From Psychromicrobium xiongbiense (lineage in GTDB: Bacteria > Actinomycetota > Actinomycetes > Actinomycetales > Micrococcaceae), in NCBI RefSeq assembly GCF_030271165.1, contig NZ_JASSZH010000014.1:124001-188000 (forward strand): DNA of 64,000 nucleotides, read 5' to 3'. The notes under the pieces were generated by a model. It was not told the origin of the DNA. It worked only from the letters and a program-made list of their open reading frames with translations, and made no database searches. Below are positions 9,010-17,710 of this stretch, piece after piece. Position 1 is the stretch's first letter; every line of letters begins with the position of its first letter. Both the position numbers and the translations under genes were made by a program.

Positions 9010-12000
9010 TCAGGGCGCGCGGAAGGCGATGCTGATGCTGTATTCCCCTGGGCTCAGCTGGTGGCTCGGCCAGACATCCGGTCCACAGGCTGCTGAGCCC
9101 AGGCCATGCTGGGCGGCATCCACATACAGGTAGCTCGCGGACGATGCCGGCAGCTCATGCGGGTGCGCGGCGGCAGCGATCTGCTGGGCCGTGTGGCGGC
9201 TGAGGGTGAAACCCGGCCTGCGCCCACTCACCTCGCTGAGCAAGCCAAGATCGAGCACCGCTCGCCCACCCGCGGAGAGCTGCAGGCTACGCACCTGGGA
9301 GCGGTGTCCGGTCTCCTGCGGGCGCGCATAGGGTGCCGAAAGCTCATCGATACCAGCCTGATACCGACCCAGGAGAGCGGCCCGCCTGCTGTCCGGATAC
9401 GATTCGTGCGGTCCCAGACCGAACCAGCTGACCTGATCCACCTCTGCGGGCAGCTCGAAGCGAATACCGGCCCGCGCCCAGGTTCCGGCCCATCCGGCAG
9501 AGGGGGCCAGGTCATAGCAGAGCAACACCGAACCGTCGCTGAGTTCCTGCCAGAACTCGGTGCTGATCACCTGGTGCGAGGAGTTCGCCGCCGCGCTGCG
9601 GGTCACCGTGCGCAACCAGCCCACGCCTCGTTCCACAAGCGTCATCCGGTGAGTGAGCCGGTCCAGGCCGGCAGCCTCCCACTGCTGCGCCGAACTGCGA
9701 CCGTCCGGCCCGCGACCATGGTCGTTGTCTGTCGGTGCCCGCCAGAGTTCCAGCCGGGGTCCGCGCACTGGCAGACCCGCCAATTCCACCAGCCGGTTGT
9801 GTTCCATGACGGCGTGCCCGAGCCGGAAGGTGGCGTGGGGAGAGAGGGTATCGAGGTTCTGTTTAGGACTGCCCCAGCGGGACGCCGCCAGCCGCACCGG
9901 TGCCGGCACCAGCTCGAACTGGGCGGAGGCCACCTCATGGTCGGCGTCGGCCCAAAGGGTCGGCCCGGCCAGCACCGCGGAGACGGTCAACCAGATTTCC
10001 CCGCCCGGCAGCTGACCTGCGCCATCCCGGAGGGACGCCGTGAGCTCGTCCAGGGACGGCACCGGGAACTCGCCCGTTGCGCCAGCCGCGACCGGCGGAA
10101 GGTGAGCCTCCCCTGAGGCCAGGAGGGCGCCATCGTGCTCTGCTTTCCAGAGGAAACGCAGCCCGGAAGTGTCCGCCGTGTGCTGCAGGTTCTGCACCGA
10201 GACCCTCGGGGCATCTGAGGAGGAGCCCAGCAGTTTGAAGCGGTAAGGCTGCACCACGGCCTTGTATTCGTGCAGACCCGGCGAGGGGGTTCCGTCGCTG
10301 AACAGCAGGCCATCCATGACGAAGTTGCCGTCGTGGATCACCTCGCCGAAATCGCCACCGTAGCCGTAGAAGGGGGTTCCGTCCGCTGTGTGCGTCGCCA
10401 GGCCGTGGTCCCGCCACTCCCAGACGAAGCCACCGTGCAGGCGCGGGTAGGTGTGGACCAGCTCTTCATACTGGTCGATGGCGCCGGGCCCGTTGCCCAT
10501 GGCGTGAACGTACTCGCACAGCAGGAACGGTTTGGATCGCTGACGGGCCGACTGGGCCTCGGTGCACCGCAGCAACGGTTCGCCCTGGGCGTCCGGGCTG
10601 ACCGCACCGATCGATTCCACCTCGGGAAGGGTGGCGTACATCCTGGAGTACACATCGGTGTAGTCGCCGGTGTAGTCGCCTTCATAGTGGATGGGGCGTC
10701 CGGGGTCGCGGCGGCGGGCCGAGGCAGCCATCGCGGCCAGGTTGGTGCCGGTACCGGATTCGTTACCGAGCGACCACATGACGATGCTGGGATGGTTCTT
10801 ATCCCGTTCGATGGTGCGCTCAATGCGGTCCAGGTAGGAATGAATCCATCGCGGGTCGTTGCTGGGGTTGTCCTTCCAGCCGTCCTTTTCAAAGCCGTGG
10901 GTCTCCAGATCGCATTCGTCGATCACCCAGAAGCCGAGCTCATCGGCCAGATCCAGCACCCGCGGATGCGGCGGGTAGTGGCTGGTGCGGATGGCGTTGA
11001 TGTTGAACCGCTTCATCAGCGCCAGGTCCGCCCGGGCGTGCTCCTCATCGAAAACCCGCCCCCATTCGGGGTGCGTCTCATGCCGGTTGACCCCGTGGAA
11101 AACCACCTTCCGACCATTGACCTGAAACTGATCACCCACAATGGCGACCCGGCGGAATCCCAGCCGTAGGCTCACTCGTTCCGCCCGGTTGGACACGACA
11201 GCCTCGTACAGCCGAGGGGTCTCCGCGGTCCACGGAGCCACGGAGCCGACCTTCACCTGGCCGGTCACCTCGGCTTCCGACTGCCAGGTCCGGGAGAATC
11301 CCAGCTCCGGGATCTCCAGGGTGACCGGGAAAGCCGGGGGCAGACCGCGGGAGTTGATTTCTGGGTAGATCGAGCCCTGACCATCGTCATAGTCGGTGCG
11401 CAGCCACACGTCGTCCAGCCCGCCATCGGGCCGGGACAATAGCGTCACCTCACGGAAGATGCCGGGCAGCCACCACTGGTCCTGATCCTCCAGATAGCTG
11501 GCTGCGGACCACTGGTGCACGCGCACCGCCAGGAGATTACTGCCTTCGCGCAGGGCGTGGGTGACGTCGAATTCCTGGACCAGGCGACTGCCCTTGCCCA
11601 CGCCGATCTCGTGGCCGTTGAGCCAGACCCGGTAGGTTGATTCGACCCCGTCAAAACGGAGCAGAACCCCGGAGAGCACACCACCGTCCTCAGTGGTGAC
11701 CTGCGGGATCCAGCCTGCATCCAGGGTGAATTCGCGCCGGTAGTCGCCGGTGGGGTTTTCCTCGGGAACCAGCGGGGGCGCAATCGGGAACGGGTACTGC
11801 ACATTGGTGTAGATCGGGTCACCGTAGCGACCGTTACCTCGTTCATCCCGGCCTTGGAGAACCCAGTGCGAGGGAACGGCGATCCGGTCCCAGGCGGCAT
11901 CGTCATAGCCGGGCTGGACGAAATCGAGGGCACCCTCACCATCAGGGATACCGGGATTGCCCAGCAGTCCGCCGGGTGCCGCGGGGAGCAACCGGAAGGC

Positions 12001-12129
12001 CCACTGACCACTCAGATCCAGCTGCGGGGCATCGCTGATCAGCCGTGCCCGGGGTGGAGTGCGGAAACCACTGCCCGGCCCTGGGTCACTGAGATAGTTG
12101 ATGCCCGCAGTATGGTCTGGTTCAGTCAT
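9010..12129 (-). CDS. lacZ: Beta-galactosidase, GH2 family (LacZ type)
   Basis: This 1039-residue glycoside hydrolase family 2 enzyme hydrolyses terminal beta-galactosides such as lactose. The domain order follows E. coli LacZ: jelly-roll sugar-binding domain, immunoglobulin-like domain, TIM barrel, second immunoglobulin-like domain, and the C-terminal small-chain domain. In the barrel NAIRTSHYPPHP and DECDLETHG are visible. The acid/base Glu is in SLGNESG near residue 456, and the nucleophile Glu is in LLCEYVHAMGNG near residue 537. No signal peptide is seen, so it is cytosolic. The ATG at 12129 (MTEPDHTAG) is preceded by GAGGAG with 4-nt spacing; an in-frame extension of 31 codons is dismissed. 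No permease or LacI-type regulator is adjacent, so its control is not evident. Confidence 0.95.
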   Translation of the reverse strand: MTEPDHTAGINYLSDPGPGSGFRTPPRARLISDAPQLDLSGQWAFRLLPAAPGGLLGNPGIPDGEGALDFVQPGYDDAAWDRIAVPSHWVLQGRDERGNGRYGDPIYTNVQYPFPIAPPLVPEENPTGDYRREFTLDAGWIPQVTTEDGGVLSGVLLRFDGVESTYRVWLNGHEIGVGKGSRLVQEFDVTHALREGSNLLAVRVHQWSAASYLEDQDQWWLPGIFREVTLLSRPDGGLDDVWLRTDYDDGQGSIYPEINSRGLPPAFPVTLEIPELGFSRTWQSEAEVTGQVKVGSVAPWTAETPRLYEAVVSNRAERVSLRLGFRRVAIVGDQFQVNGRKVVFHGVNRHETHPEWGRVFDEEHARADLALMKRFNINAIRTSHYPPHPRVLDLADELGFWVIDECDLETHGFEKDGWKDNPSNDPRWIHSYLDRIERTIERDKNHPSIVMWSLGNESGTGTNLAAMAASARRRDPGRPIHYEGDYTGDYTDVYSRMYATLPEVESIGAVSPDAQGEPLLRCTEAQSARQRSKPFLLCEYVHAMGNGPGAIDQYEELVHTYPRLHGGFVWEWRDHGLATHTADGTPFYGYGGDFGEVIHDGNFVMDGLLFSDGTPSPGLHEYKAVVQPYRFKLLGSSSDAPRVSVQNLQHTADTSGLRFLWKAEHDGALLASGEAHLPPVAAGATGEFPVPSLDELTASLRDGAGQLPGGEIWLTVSAVLAGPTLWADADHEVASAQFELVPAPVRLAASRWGSPKQNLDTLSPHATFRLGHAVMEHNRLVELAGLPVRGPRLELWRAPTDNDHGRGPDGRSSAQQWEAAGLDRLTHRMTLVERGVGWLRTVTRSAAANSSHQVISTEFWQELSDGSVLLCYDLAPSAGWAGTWARAGIRFELPAEVDQVSWFGLGPHESYPDSRRAALLGRYQAGIDELSAPYARPQETGHRSQVRSLQLSAGGRAVLDLGLLSEVSGRRPGFTLSRHTAQQIAAAAHPHELPASSASYLYVDAAQHGLGSAACGPDVWPSHQLSPGEYSISIAFRAP

Positions 12130-12256
12130 GATGCTCCTCACATCCGGCCTCATTACGAGTTGAACGTAGCATGCCAGATCGTGCGTGTATCTACCTGCCG
12201 CGGGCTTTCTTCGGCAGGCCATTGTGTCCGCGGGGTCACCGTGACAGGGTCAGAGC

Positions 12257-13753
12257 ATGAGCGAAGCTGTCAGGGAAACGTACGATGTCGTCGTCCTCGG
12301 CGGAGGGCCTGCCGGCGAGGTCGCTGCCGAGCGGGTGGTCAAGGGTGGGCTGAGCGCCGTTCTGGTGGAGGCGGAGCTGTTCGGTGGCGAATGTTCCTAC
12401 TGGGCCTGCATGCCCTCCAAGGCCCTGATCCGACCGGTCACCGCCGTCCACGCGGCCCGAAACCTGGCCGGAGCCAGCCAGGCGGTCACAGGGGAGATCG
12501 ACGTGGCGGCACTGTTGGCGCGCCGCGACTCCTTTGCCGCGCACTGGCACGATGACGGCCAGGTCGACTGGGCCACTGGTGCAGGGATCGACGTACGCCG
12601 GGGCCGCGCCCGAATTCTGGCGCCCGGCCTGGTGGAAGTCAGCGCTCCCTCTGCGGATACCGTTGTTCTGCGAGCGCGGCAGGCGGTCATCCTGGCCACC
12701 GGCTCCGCGCCCAGCGTTCCCCCGATTCCAGGACTCGCGGACATCGAGTTCTGGGGTACCCGGGAGGCCACCAGCGCCCACGAACTGCCGCAAAGTCTGA
12801 TAGTCCTGGGCGGCGGGGTCTCCGGAACCGAACTCAGCCAGCTCTATGCACGGCTGGGCGTCCGGGTCATCCAGCTGGTCCGCGGCGAACTTCTGCGCTC
12901 GCTGCCAACACCCGCCCGGGATCTGCTGGTCGGTGCCCTGCGCGCCGACGGCGTTGACCTTCGCCAGGGGGTCAGTCCCCTGGCGATCCGCAGGGACGCC
13001 TCCGGGGTGGAGGTGGATCTGCCGTCCGGATCGTCACATCCATCGCAGGGCGGCTCCGGTGCAGGTGCGGCCGGTGTGGAGACACTGCACGCCGCTGAAC
13101 TTCTGGTCGCCACCGGGCGGCATCCGGCTCTGGAAGGTCTGGGCCTGGAACAGCTGGGACTGGATCCGAAGTCCCTGCGCACCGACTCCACCGGACTGGT
13201 CCTCGGCCTGTCCGGTGGGGAACCGCCCACCGGGAGCCAAGATGATTGGCTGTATGCCGTCGGCGATGCCGCGGGGAAAGTCCTGCTGACGCATCAGGGC
13301 AAATATGAGGCCCGGGCCACAGGGGACGCCATTGTGGCACGCAGTCACGGACCCCTGGACCCGCAACCCTGGAGTGCCTCCACCCAGACGGCGGATGAGT
13401 GGGCGGTACCGAGCGTGGTGTTCACCGATCCGGAGATCGCCCAGGTGGGGCTGAGCCTGGAGCAGGCAGCGGCAGCCGGATTGCCCGCTGCCGAGGTCTC
13501 GCTCCCGCTGGCCGTGGCCGGGTCCGCACTGGCTTCGGATTCCTACCAGGGCTGGGCGCAGCTGGTCTACGATGCCGAGCGGCGCGTCCTGCTCGGCGCC
13601 ACCTTTGCCGGGCCCGAGGTGGCGGAACTGCTGCATTCGGCCACGGTCGCCATCGTGGGTGAGGTGCCGCTGGAGCGGCTCTGGCATGCCGTCCCGGCGT
13701 ACCCCACCATCAGCGAAGTGTGGCTGCGACTACTGGAAAAACTGGGGCTGTAA
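12257..13753 (+). CDS. FAD-dependent pyridine nucleotide-disulfide oxidoreductase (Lpd/MerA-like)
   Basis: This 498-residue flavoprotein of the disulfide reductase family has an FAD-binding Rossmann motif VVLGGGPAGEVAA near the N-terminus, followed by the redox pair C-S-Y-W-A-C at about residue 50. An NAD(P)-binding motif VLGGGVSGTEL appears near residue 180, and YAVGDAAGK of the second FAD motif follows. The dimerisation domain ends AYPTISE. In lipoamide dehydrogenase the corresponding segment is AHPTLSE, where the His is the catalytic base of the neighbouring subunit; here it is Tyr. That loss argues against a normal Lpd and leaves quinone or NAD(P) reductase roles open. It stands alone, transcribed away from lacZ and followed by a 27-bp palindrome. 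Confidence 0.85.
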   Translation: MSEAVRETYDVVVLGGGPAGEVAAERVVKGGLSAVLVEAELFGGECSYWACMPSKALIRPVTAVHAARNLAGASQAVTGEIDVAALLARRDSFAAHWHDDGQVDWATGAGIDVRRGRARILAPGLVEVSAPSADTVVLRARQAVILATGSAPSVPPIPGLADIEFWGTREATSAHELPQSLIVLGGGVSGTELSQLYARLGVRVIQLVRGELLRSLPTPARDLLVGALRADGVDLRQGVSPLAIRRDASGVEVDLPSGSSHPSQGGSGAGAAGVETLHAAELLVATGRHPALEGLGLEQLGLDPKSLRTDSTGLVLGLSGGEPPTGSQDDWLYAVGDAAGKVLLTHQGKYEARATGDAIVARSHGPLDPQPWSASTQTADEWAVPSVVFTDPEIAQVGLSLEQAAAAGLPAAEVSLPLAVAGSALASDSYQGWAQLVYDAERRVLLGATFAGPEVAELLHSATVAIVGEVPLERLWHAVPAYPTISEVWLRLLEKLGL

Positions 13754-13823
13754 GCGAGTCGCTTGAGCCACTGCTGGTATTCGACAGCCTGTAGAAAACT
13801 GTCCATACTGGAATTCCGGTCCC

Positions 13824-13880
13824 CGAGTGTCGAGATGATGTCGTTTAGACGTGGTCTAAACGACATCATCTCGACACTCG
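13824..13880. repeat. Perfect 27-bp palindrome with 3-nt loop (GAGTGT family, P2)
   Basis: Arms 13824-13850 and 13854-13880 are exact reverse complements, beginning CGAGTGTCGAGATGATG and ending with its complement CTCGACACTCG; the loop is GTG. It could end transcription of the upstream oxidoreductase, but it has no T-run. Its ends match the other palindromes of this window. The inner part contains GTTTAGAC/GTCTAAAC. Confidence 0.85.
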
Positions 13881-13927
13881 ATGCGGGGTCTGGTGCTCAT
13901 ATTCATCGACGCCCCCAGGAAACTCCT

Positions 13928-14671
13928 ATGCCGCACGCTCCAGTTCTTTCAGTTCCTGCAGCACGCCGCCAGAACCTGACCAGAGCCCTGATCGGACCAC
14001 TGGCCAGACCACTGATCAGAACCGCAAGGGTCATGCTGGCTGCAGTGCTGTTCCTGGCATCCTTGCTGGGTGGGGCGGCAGAAGCCTCGGCGCACGACAG
14101 CCTGGTCTCCGCCACTCCGGCACCGAATTCCCGCGTCGAGCAGACACCGGGCAGCGTGAGCCTGACCTTCACCGAATCTCTGCAACCTCTGGGCTTCGAG
14201 GTGGTGGTCAGCGACGCTCAGGGCCGGAGCTGGTCAGCCGCACCGGCCACCCTGGACGGCCCGACCCTCAGTCAGAATCTGGCACCCGGAGCCCCCCAGG
14301 GCCAATACGAGGTGCGTTACCGCGTGGTTTCCCATGACGGGCACCCGGTCAGCGGCAGCTACCGCTTCGCCATCGGCGAGGCCGTCACGAGCGCAGATTT
14401 GCCGCAGGCCACCGTTGCGGCGCCCGGAGCTACCGCGCCGGCGTCCTCAAGCCAGGCGTCCTCCAGCCCGGCGTCCTCAAGCCAGGCGTCCTCAAGCCAG
14501 GCGCCGGAGGTTGCCGGCTCCCCCGCCCCAGTATCGACACCCGCCGCAGCTCCGGCCGGCAACGGTGGCGCGGTGAACTGGCTGCCGTGGGCGATAGGCG
14601 CACTCGGACTGCTGGCGGTCATCTACCTGGGCTCGGTGGCCGTGGGGAATGCACGGCGCAAACAACAGTGA
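13928..14671 (+). CDS. CopC-like copper-binding protein with C-terminal anchor
   Basis: This 247-residue exported protein carries a copper-resistance CopC domain. The signal peptide (about residues 1-55, with a long n-region) ends ASA, and mature protein begins His-Asp-Ser-Leu, so the Cu-binding His is at the very N-terminus as in CopC. The second conserved element, SHDGHPVSGSYRF, closes the domain. A Ser/Ala/Gln linker encoded by four 15-bp repeats follows, then a hydrophobic helix (LPWAIGALGLLAVIYLG) and a basic tail. The start ATG at 13928 has AGGAAA upstream. It is a solo gene: no CopD-type gene is adjacent. The family binds Cu(II) outside the membrane; the exact role here is inferred. 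Confidence 0.85.
   Translation: MPHAPVLSVPAARRQNLTRALIGPLARPLIRTARVMLAAVLFLASLLGGAAEASAHDSLVSATPAPNSRVEQTPGSVSLTFTESLQPLGFEVVVSDAQGRSWSAAPATLDGPTLSQNLAPGAPQGQYEVRYRVVSHDGHPVSGSYRFAIGEAVTSADLPQATVAAPGATAPASSSQASSSPASSSQASSSQAPEVAGSPAPVSTPAAAPAGNGGAVNWLPWAIGALGLLAVIYLGSVAVGNARRKQQ
14441..14500 (+). repeat. Four tandem 15-bp repeats in the CopC-like gene
   Basis: The unit GCGTCCTCAAGCCAG occurs four times in a row (the second copy has two changes) and encodes Ala-Ser-Ser-Ser/Pro-Gln repeats in the linker. A whole number of codons per unit means copy-number changes would only alter linker length. Confidence 0.85.
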
Positions 14672-14725
14672 GTGTCCACTCCCGCACAGTCGCAGCGACG
14701 GCGCCTGTTCGGGAGTGGACACTCA
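14669..14725. repeat. Intergenic palindrome (GAGTGT family, P3)
   Basis: This imperfect palindrome starts at the stop codon of the CopC-like gene: TGAGTGTCCACTCCCG at the left, CGGGAGTGGACACTCA at the right, with an inner GCGACGGCGCC. It may act as the terminator of that gene. A near copy is P4 at 14800-14856. Confidence 0.85.
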
Positions 14726-14751
14726 GCGGGGGAGGGATCCCCAAAAACTAT

Positions 14752-14780
14752 TTGAACTGACCGGTCAGTTCCAATAGTGG
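14752..14780. promoter_or_regulatory. TetR-type operator, copy 1, with weak promoter
   Basis: The 18-bp perfect palindrome GAACTGACCGGTCAGTTC is at 14754-14771. It sits in a larger near-palindrome running from one GGGATCCC (about 14734) to the other (14784). A TTGAAC hexamer overlaps it, but the -10 candidate TAGTGG is poor, so this copy may be an auxiliary operator. Confidence 0.7.
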
Positions 14781-14783
14781 TTT

Positions 14784-14872
14784 GGGATCCCTCCCCCGCT
14801 GACTGTCCACTCCCGCACAGTCGCAGCGACGGCGACTGTGCGGGAGTGGACACTCAGCGGGGGAGGGATCCC
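14784..14872. repeat. Nested 89-bp palindrome (contains P4)
   Basis: GGGATCCCTCCCCCGC at 14784-14799 and its complement GCGGGGGAGGGATCCC at 14857-14872 flank palindrome P4 (14800-14856, CACTCCCGCACAGTCGC pairing with CGACTGTGCGGGAGTG). The same GCGGGGGAGGGATCCC also follows P3, so palindrome plus operator form a duplicated unit. Confidence 0.85.
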
Positions 14873-14882
14873 AAAAAACTAT

Positions 14883-14911
14883 TTGAACTGACCGGTCAGT
14901 TCAGTTAGAGT
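14883..14911 (+). promoter_or_regulatory. Promoter with TetR-type operator, copy 2 (drives ABC-like/YhgE/TetR operon)
   Basis: TTGAAC (14883-14888) and TAGAGT (14906-14911) are spaced by 17 bp. The perfect palindrome GAACTGACCGGTCAGTTC (14885-14902) lies between them, so a bound regulator would block polymerase. The operon's last gene encodes a TetR protein, its likely ligand-controlled repressor (inference). Confidence 0.75.
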
Positions 14912-14942
14912 GGAAGTAGTTCACCTCTCCGGAAGGCTTCCT

Positions 14943-15677
14943 GTGCTCGTCGCCCAGAATGTGCGCCTCAAAGGCCGCCATCACGATCTCGTGCCACCCC
15001 TGTCGCTGGAAGCTGCCACCGGAGAGCTCCTCCTGGCCGTTGGCGATGACCAGGATCAACGCACGGCTCTTGCGCTGGCCCTCAGTGCCCGGATGCGTCC
15101 CGATGAAGGGACGGTCAGCTGGGGGCAGAGTGCCCAGTTGAAACATCTGCGCAAGCACAGTGCCCTCATCGATTCCCCCGGCGTCAATGAGCCCGAGCCT
15201 CACCTCAGCGTCAAGGATCTCGTGGCAGAGGATCTGGCACTGGTCCCCCGTCGCTACCGCGGCATTCGCGAGCCCGCCGCCTGGCTCAAGGTCAACTCAC
15301 TCGGCGACATCGCGCGCGACTTTGTCGATTCCGTCCCGGTCACCCGCCGCCTGGAGCTCCTCTGCACCCTGGCGCTGGCCAACCCGGAGGTGGACGTGCT
15401 CATCCTGGACTCGCCGGATCGCTTCAGCCAACACGATGACGACTGGCTGCCCTACCTTCAGGCCCTGGCGCAGGATGCCGGCCGGCCGCTGTGCATCGTC
15501 GCCACCGTCTCTCACGTCCCCGAGGGCTGGGCCGGGCCGCTGCTGCAGATTCCCCATCCGCTGGAACTCCAGTCCGAAGCGGAACCGGAATCAGACCTCG
15601 AATCAGGACCGGAGCTCGAGCCAGAAGTCACAGAAGAACCAGACGAAGATCCCGAAGAATCGCAGGACACCAAATGA
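14943..15677 (+). CDS. Degenerate ABC ATPase-like protein, first gene of YhgE/Pip operon
   Basis: This 244-residue cytosolic protein has the outline of an ABC ATPase with its nucleotide site eroded. Where Walker A (GxxGxGKT/S) should be, it reads LLAVGDDQDQRTALALAL, so the lysine is lost. A Walker B-like VDVLILDSPDR remains near residue 150, and there is no clear LSGGQ. The C-terminal 35 residues are strongly acidic (Glu/Asp/Pro-rich). GTG at 14943 is chosen because GGAAGG stands just upstream and the promoter TAGAGT ends at 14911. Its end overlaps the YhgE start by ATGA, implying translational coupling. A role as a regulatory or structural partner of the YhgE/Pip protein is inference. Confidence 0.7.
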   Translation: MLVAQNVRLKGRHHDLVPPLSLEAATGELLLAVGDDQDQRTALALALSARMRPDEGTVSWGQSAQLKHLRKHSALIDSPGVNEPEPHLSVKDLVAEDLALVPRRYRGIREPAAWLKVNSLGDIARDFVDSVPVTRRLELLCTLALANPEVDVLILDSPDRFSQHDDDWLPYLQALAQDAGRPLCIVATVSHVPEGWAGPLLQIPHPLELQSEAEPESDLESGPELEPEVTEEPDEDPEESQDTK

Positions 15678-17710
15678 CCGTCTTCCGCCTAGCGCTCTCT
15701 GAACTCAAGCGCATGACCAGCGGCCGGCTCCCCCGACTGGCCATCTTCGCCCTGGCCCTGGTCCCGCTGCTCTACGGCGCCGTCTACCTGTATGCGAACT
15801 GGGATCCGTACAGCAACCTGGGCTCGCTCAAGGCTGCCGTCGTCGTGGAGGATCAGGGCACCACGCTCAGCAACGGCACCCAGCTCAAGGTCGGCCAGCA
15901 GGTGGCCCAGAATCTGGTGGACGGCAAGAAGTTCGACTGGGTGGTGGTCGACTCCGAGCAGGCGGCCGCGGAGGGCGTGGCCAAGGGGACCTACTCCTTC
16001 GCCCTGACCATTCCCAAGGACTTCTCCGCCAATCTGGCCTCTCCGGCAACCTTCGATTCCGCCAAGCAGGCGATCCTGAGCGTCACCACTAACGACGCCA
16101 ATAACTACCTGCTCTCCTCGATTGTGGACAAGGTAACCAGCCAGGTTCATGATTCGGTGGCGCAGCAAGTGGGCGAGACCACGGCGAACCAGCTGCTCTC
16201 CGGCTACGGCACCATCCACGCGCAGATCGTCAAAGCGGCCGATGGCGCTCTCAAGCTCTCCACCGCAGCGCAACAACTGGCCGATGGTGCCGGGAAACTG
16301 CACGCCGGCAGCACGGATCTGAAGGACGGTGCCGTCCAGCTCTCCAGCGGGATGACCCAGCTCAAGGCCGGGGCCAATCAACTCTCGGCTGGCGCCAACC
16401 AGCTCTCCGGGGGGCTGAACCTGCTCTCAACGCAGAGCTCGTCGCTGCCTGCTGCCACCAAGCAACTCGCTGACGGTGCGGCCCAGGTGGCCGCTGGCAA
16501 TGGGACGCTGAACACCAAGGTCCAGTCCGCCGTGACCAGCATCAACCAGCTCTCCAGCACGGTGGACCAGACGATCCGGACCCAGCTCGACCAGCTGCTC
16601 GCCAATGGGACCATCACCCAGAGCCAGCATGACCAGGTTCTGAGCGCCCTGCAGAACTCGGCGCTCAAGCAGAGCATCACGGACGCGCAGAACAAGCTCA
16701 ACACCGATGCCGCCCAGGTCCAGCAGCTGGCCACCGGCTCCCAGGCGGTCTCCAACGGGGCAGCGACGCTGGCGGCGAGCGCCCCGGCACTCAGCGGTGC
16801 CATCAATCAGGCCACCGCGGGTGCGGCCACGCTCTCCGCCGGAGCCTCCACCCTGGCGCTCTCCGAACAACAGGCAGCCGATGGCGCCGCGAAACTGGCC
16901 AGTGGTGCCAGCACCCTCGACGATGGTGCCGGCACCCTGGATTCCGGCGCTCATCAACTGGCGGATGGCGCCAAACAGCTCTCCGATCAGCTCTCCGCCG
17001 GTGCTGGGCAGATTCCCAACCCGGACGATGCCGCCAAGACCAAGGCCTCCCAAGTGATCGGCAATCCGATCGCCGTGGACACGGTCTCGCAAGCCAAAGC
17101 GCCCAACTACGGCAGCGGGCTCGCCCCGTTCTTCCTGGTCCTGGCCCTGTGGATCGGTGCCTTCATGCTGGTCCAGGCCATGCGCCCGCTGGCTCAGCGC
17201 GCCCTGGCCTCCAACGCGCCGTCCTGGAAGATCGCCGTCGGCGGCTGGCTGCCCTTCCTGGCAGTCTCCACTGCGCAGGCCATCCTGCTCTACCTGGTGG
17301 TCTACTTCGGGCTGGGACTGAACCCCAGCCATCCCTTCCTGACGCTAGGCCTGCTGCTGCTGGCGTCCATGGCCTTCACGGCACTGATTCAGGGAATCGT
17401 GGCCCTGCTGGGCACACCGGGCAAGTTTGTAGTGCTGATCCTGCTGGTGCTCCAGCTGGTCTCCTCCGGAGGCACCTTCCCCTGGCAGACCACGCCGGAG
17501 CCGCTACACACGCTGCACGCCATCCTGCCGATGGGGCATGTGGTGGAGGGGATGCGGCACCTGATCTACGGCGCGGATCTGGCCCCCGTGCTGCCGATTG
17601 CCTTCGGACTGATCGGCTACACGCTGATCGGCCTGGCGCTCAGTCTCTGGGCGGTGCACAAACATAAATTCTGGACGCTCAAGACGCTGCACCCGGAGAT
17701 CTCGATATGA
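15674..17710 (+). CDS. YhgE/Pip family membrane protein (ABC-2 permease-like)
   Basis: This 678-residue membrane protein of the YhgE/Pip family (phage infection protein homologues, also part of type VII and efflux systems in Firmicutes) has one N-terminal helix (about residues 18-38) followed by YANWDPYSNLGSL, the usual Pip start. A long extracellular region of about 450 residues contains repeating L-x-x-G-A and A-D-G-A heptads. A C-terminal block of five to six helices resembles ABC-2 permeases. The start ATG at 15674 overlaps the upstream stop (ATGA), and its stop overlaps the TetR start in the same way. The exact substrate is unknown; the family is tied to phage adsorption in Lactococcus and to export elsewhere. 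Confidence 0.88.
   Translation: MTVFRLALSELKRMTSGRLPRLAIFALALVPLLYGAVYLYANWDPYSNLGSLKAAVVVEDQGTTLSNGTQLKVGQQVAQNLVDGKKFDWVVVDSEQAAAEGVAKGTYSFALTIPKDFSANLASPATFDSAKQAILSVTTNDANNYLLSSIVDKVTSQVHDSVAQQVGETTANQLLSGYGTIHAQIVKAADGALKLSTAAQQLADGAGKLHAGSTDLKDGAVQLSSGMTQLKAGANQLSAGANQLSGGLNLLSTQSSSLPAATKQLADGAAQVAAGNGTLNTKVQSAVTSINQLSSTVDQTIRTQLDQLLANGTITQSQHDQVLSALQNSALKQSITDAQNKLNTDAAQVQQLATGSQAVSNGAATLAASAPALSGAINQATAGAATLSAGASTLALSEQQAADGAAKLASGASTLDDGAGTLDSGAHQLADGAKQLSDQLSAGAGQIPNPDDAAKTKASQVIGNPIAVDTVSQAKAPNYGSGLAPFFLVLALWIGAFMLVQAMRPLAQRALASNAPSWKIAVGGWLPFLAVSTAQAILLYLVVYFGLGLNPSHPFLTLGLLLLASMAFTALIQGIVALLGTPGKFVVLILLVLQLVSSGGTFPWQTTPEPLHTLHAILPMGHVVEGMRHLIYGADLAPVLPIAFGLIGYTLIGLALSLWAVHKHKFWTLKTLHPEISI

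Noticed and set aside
10270-11169. Plus-strand open frame of 299 codons inside lacZ
   Set aside because: Antisense shadow of the GH2 barrel; no ribosome-binding site and no recognisable domain.
16427-17332. Minus-strand frame of 301 codons opposite the YhgE/Pip gene
   Set aside because: Antisense to the repetitive heptad region; Gly/Gln-rich reading is explained by the repeat on the other strand.
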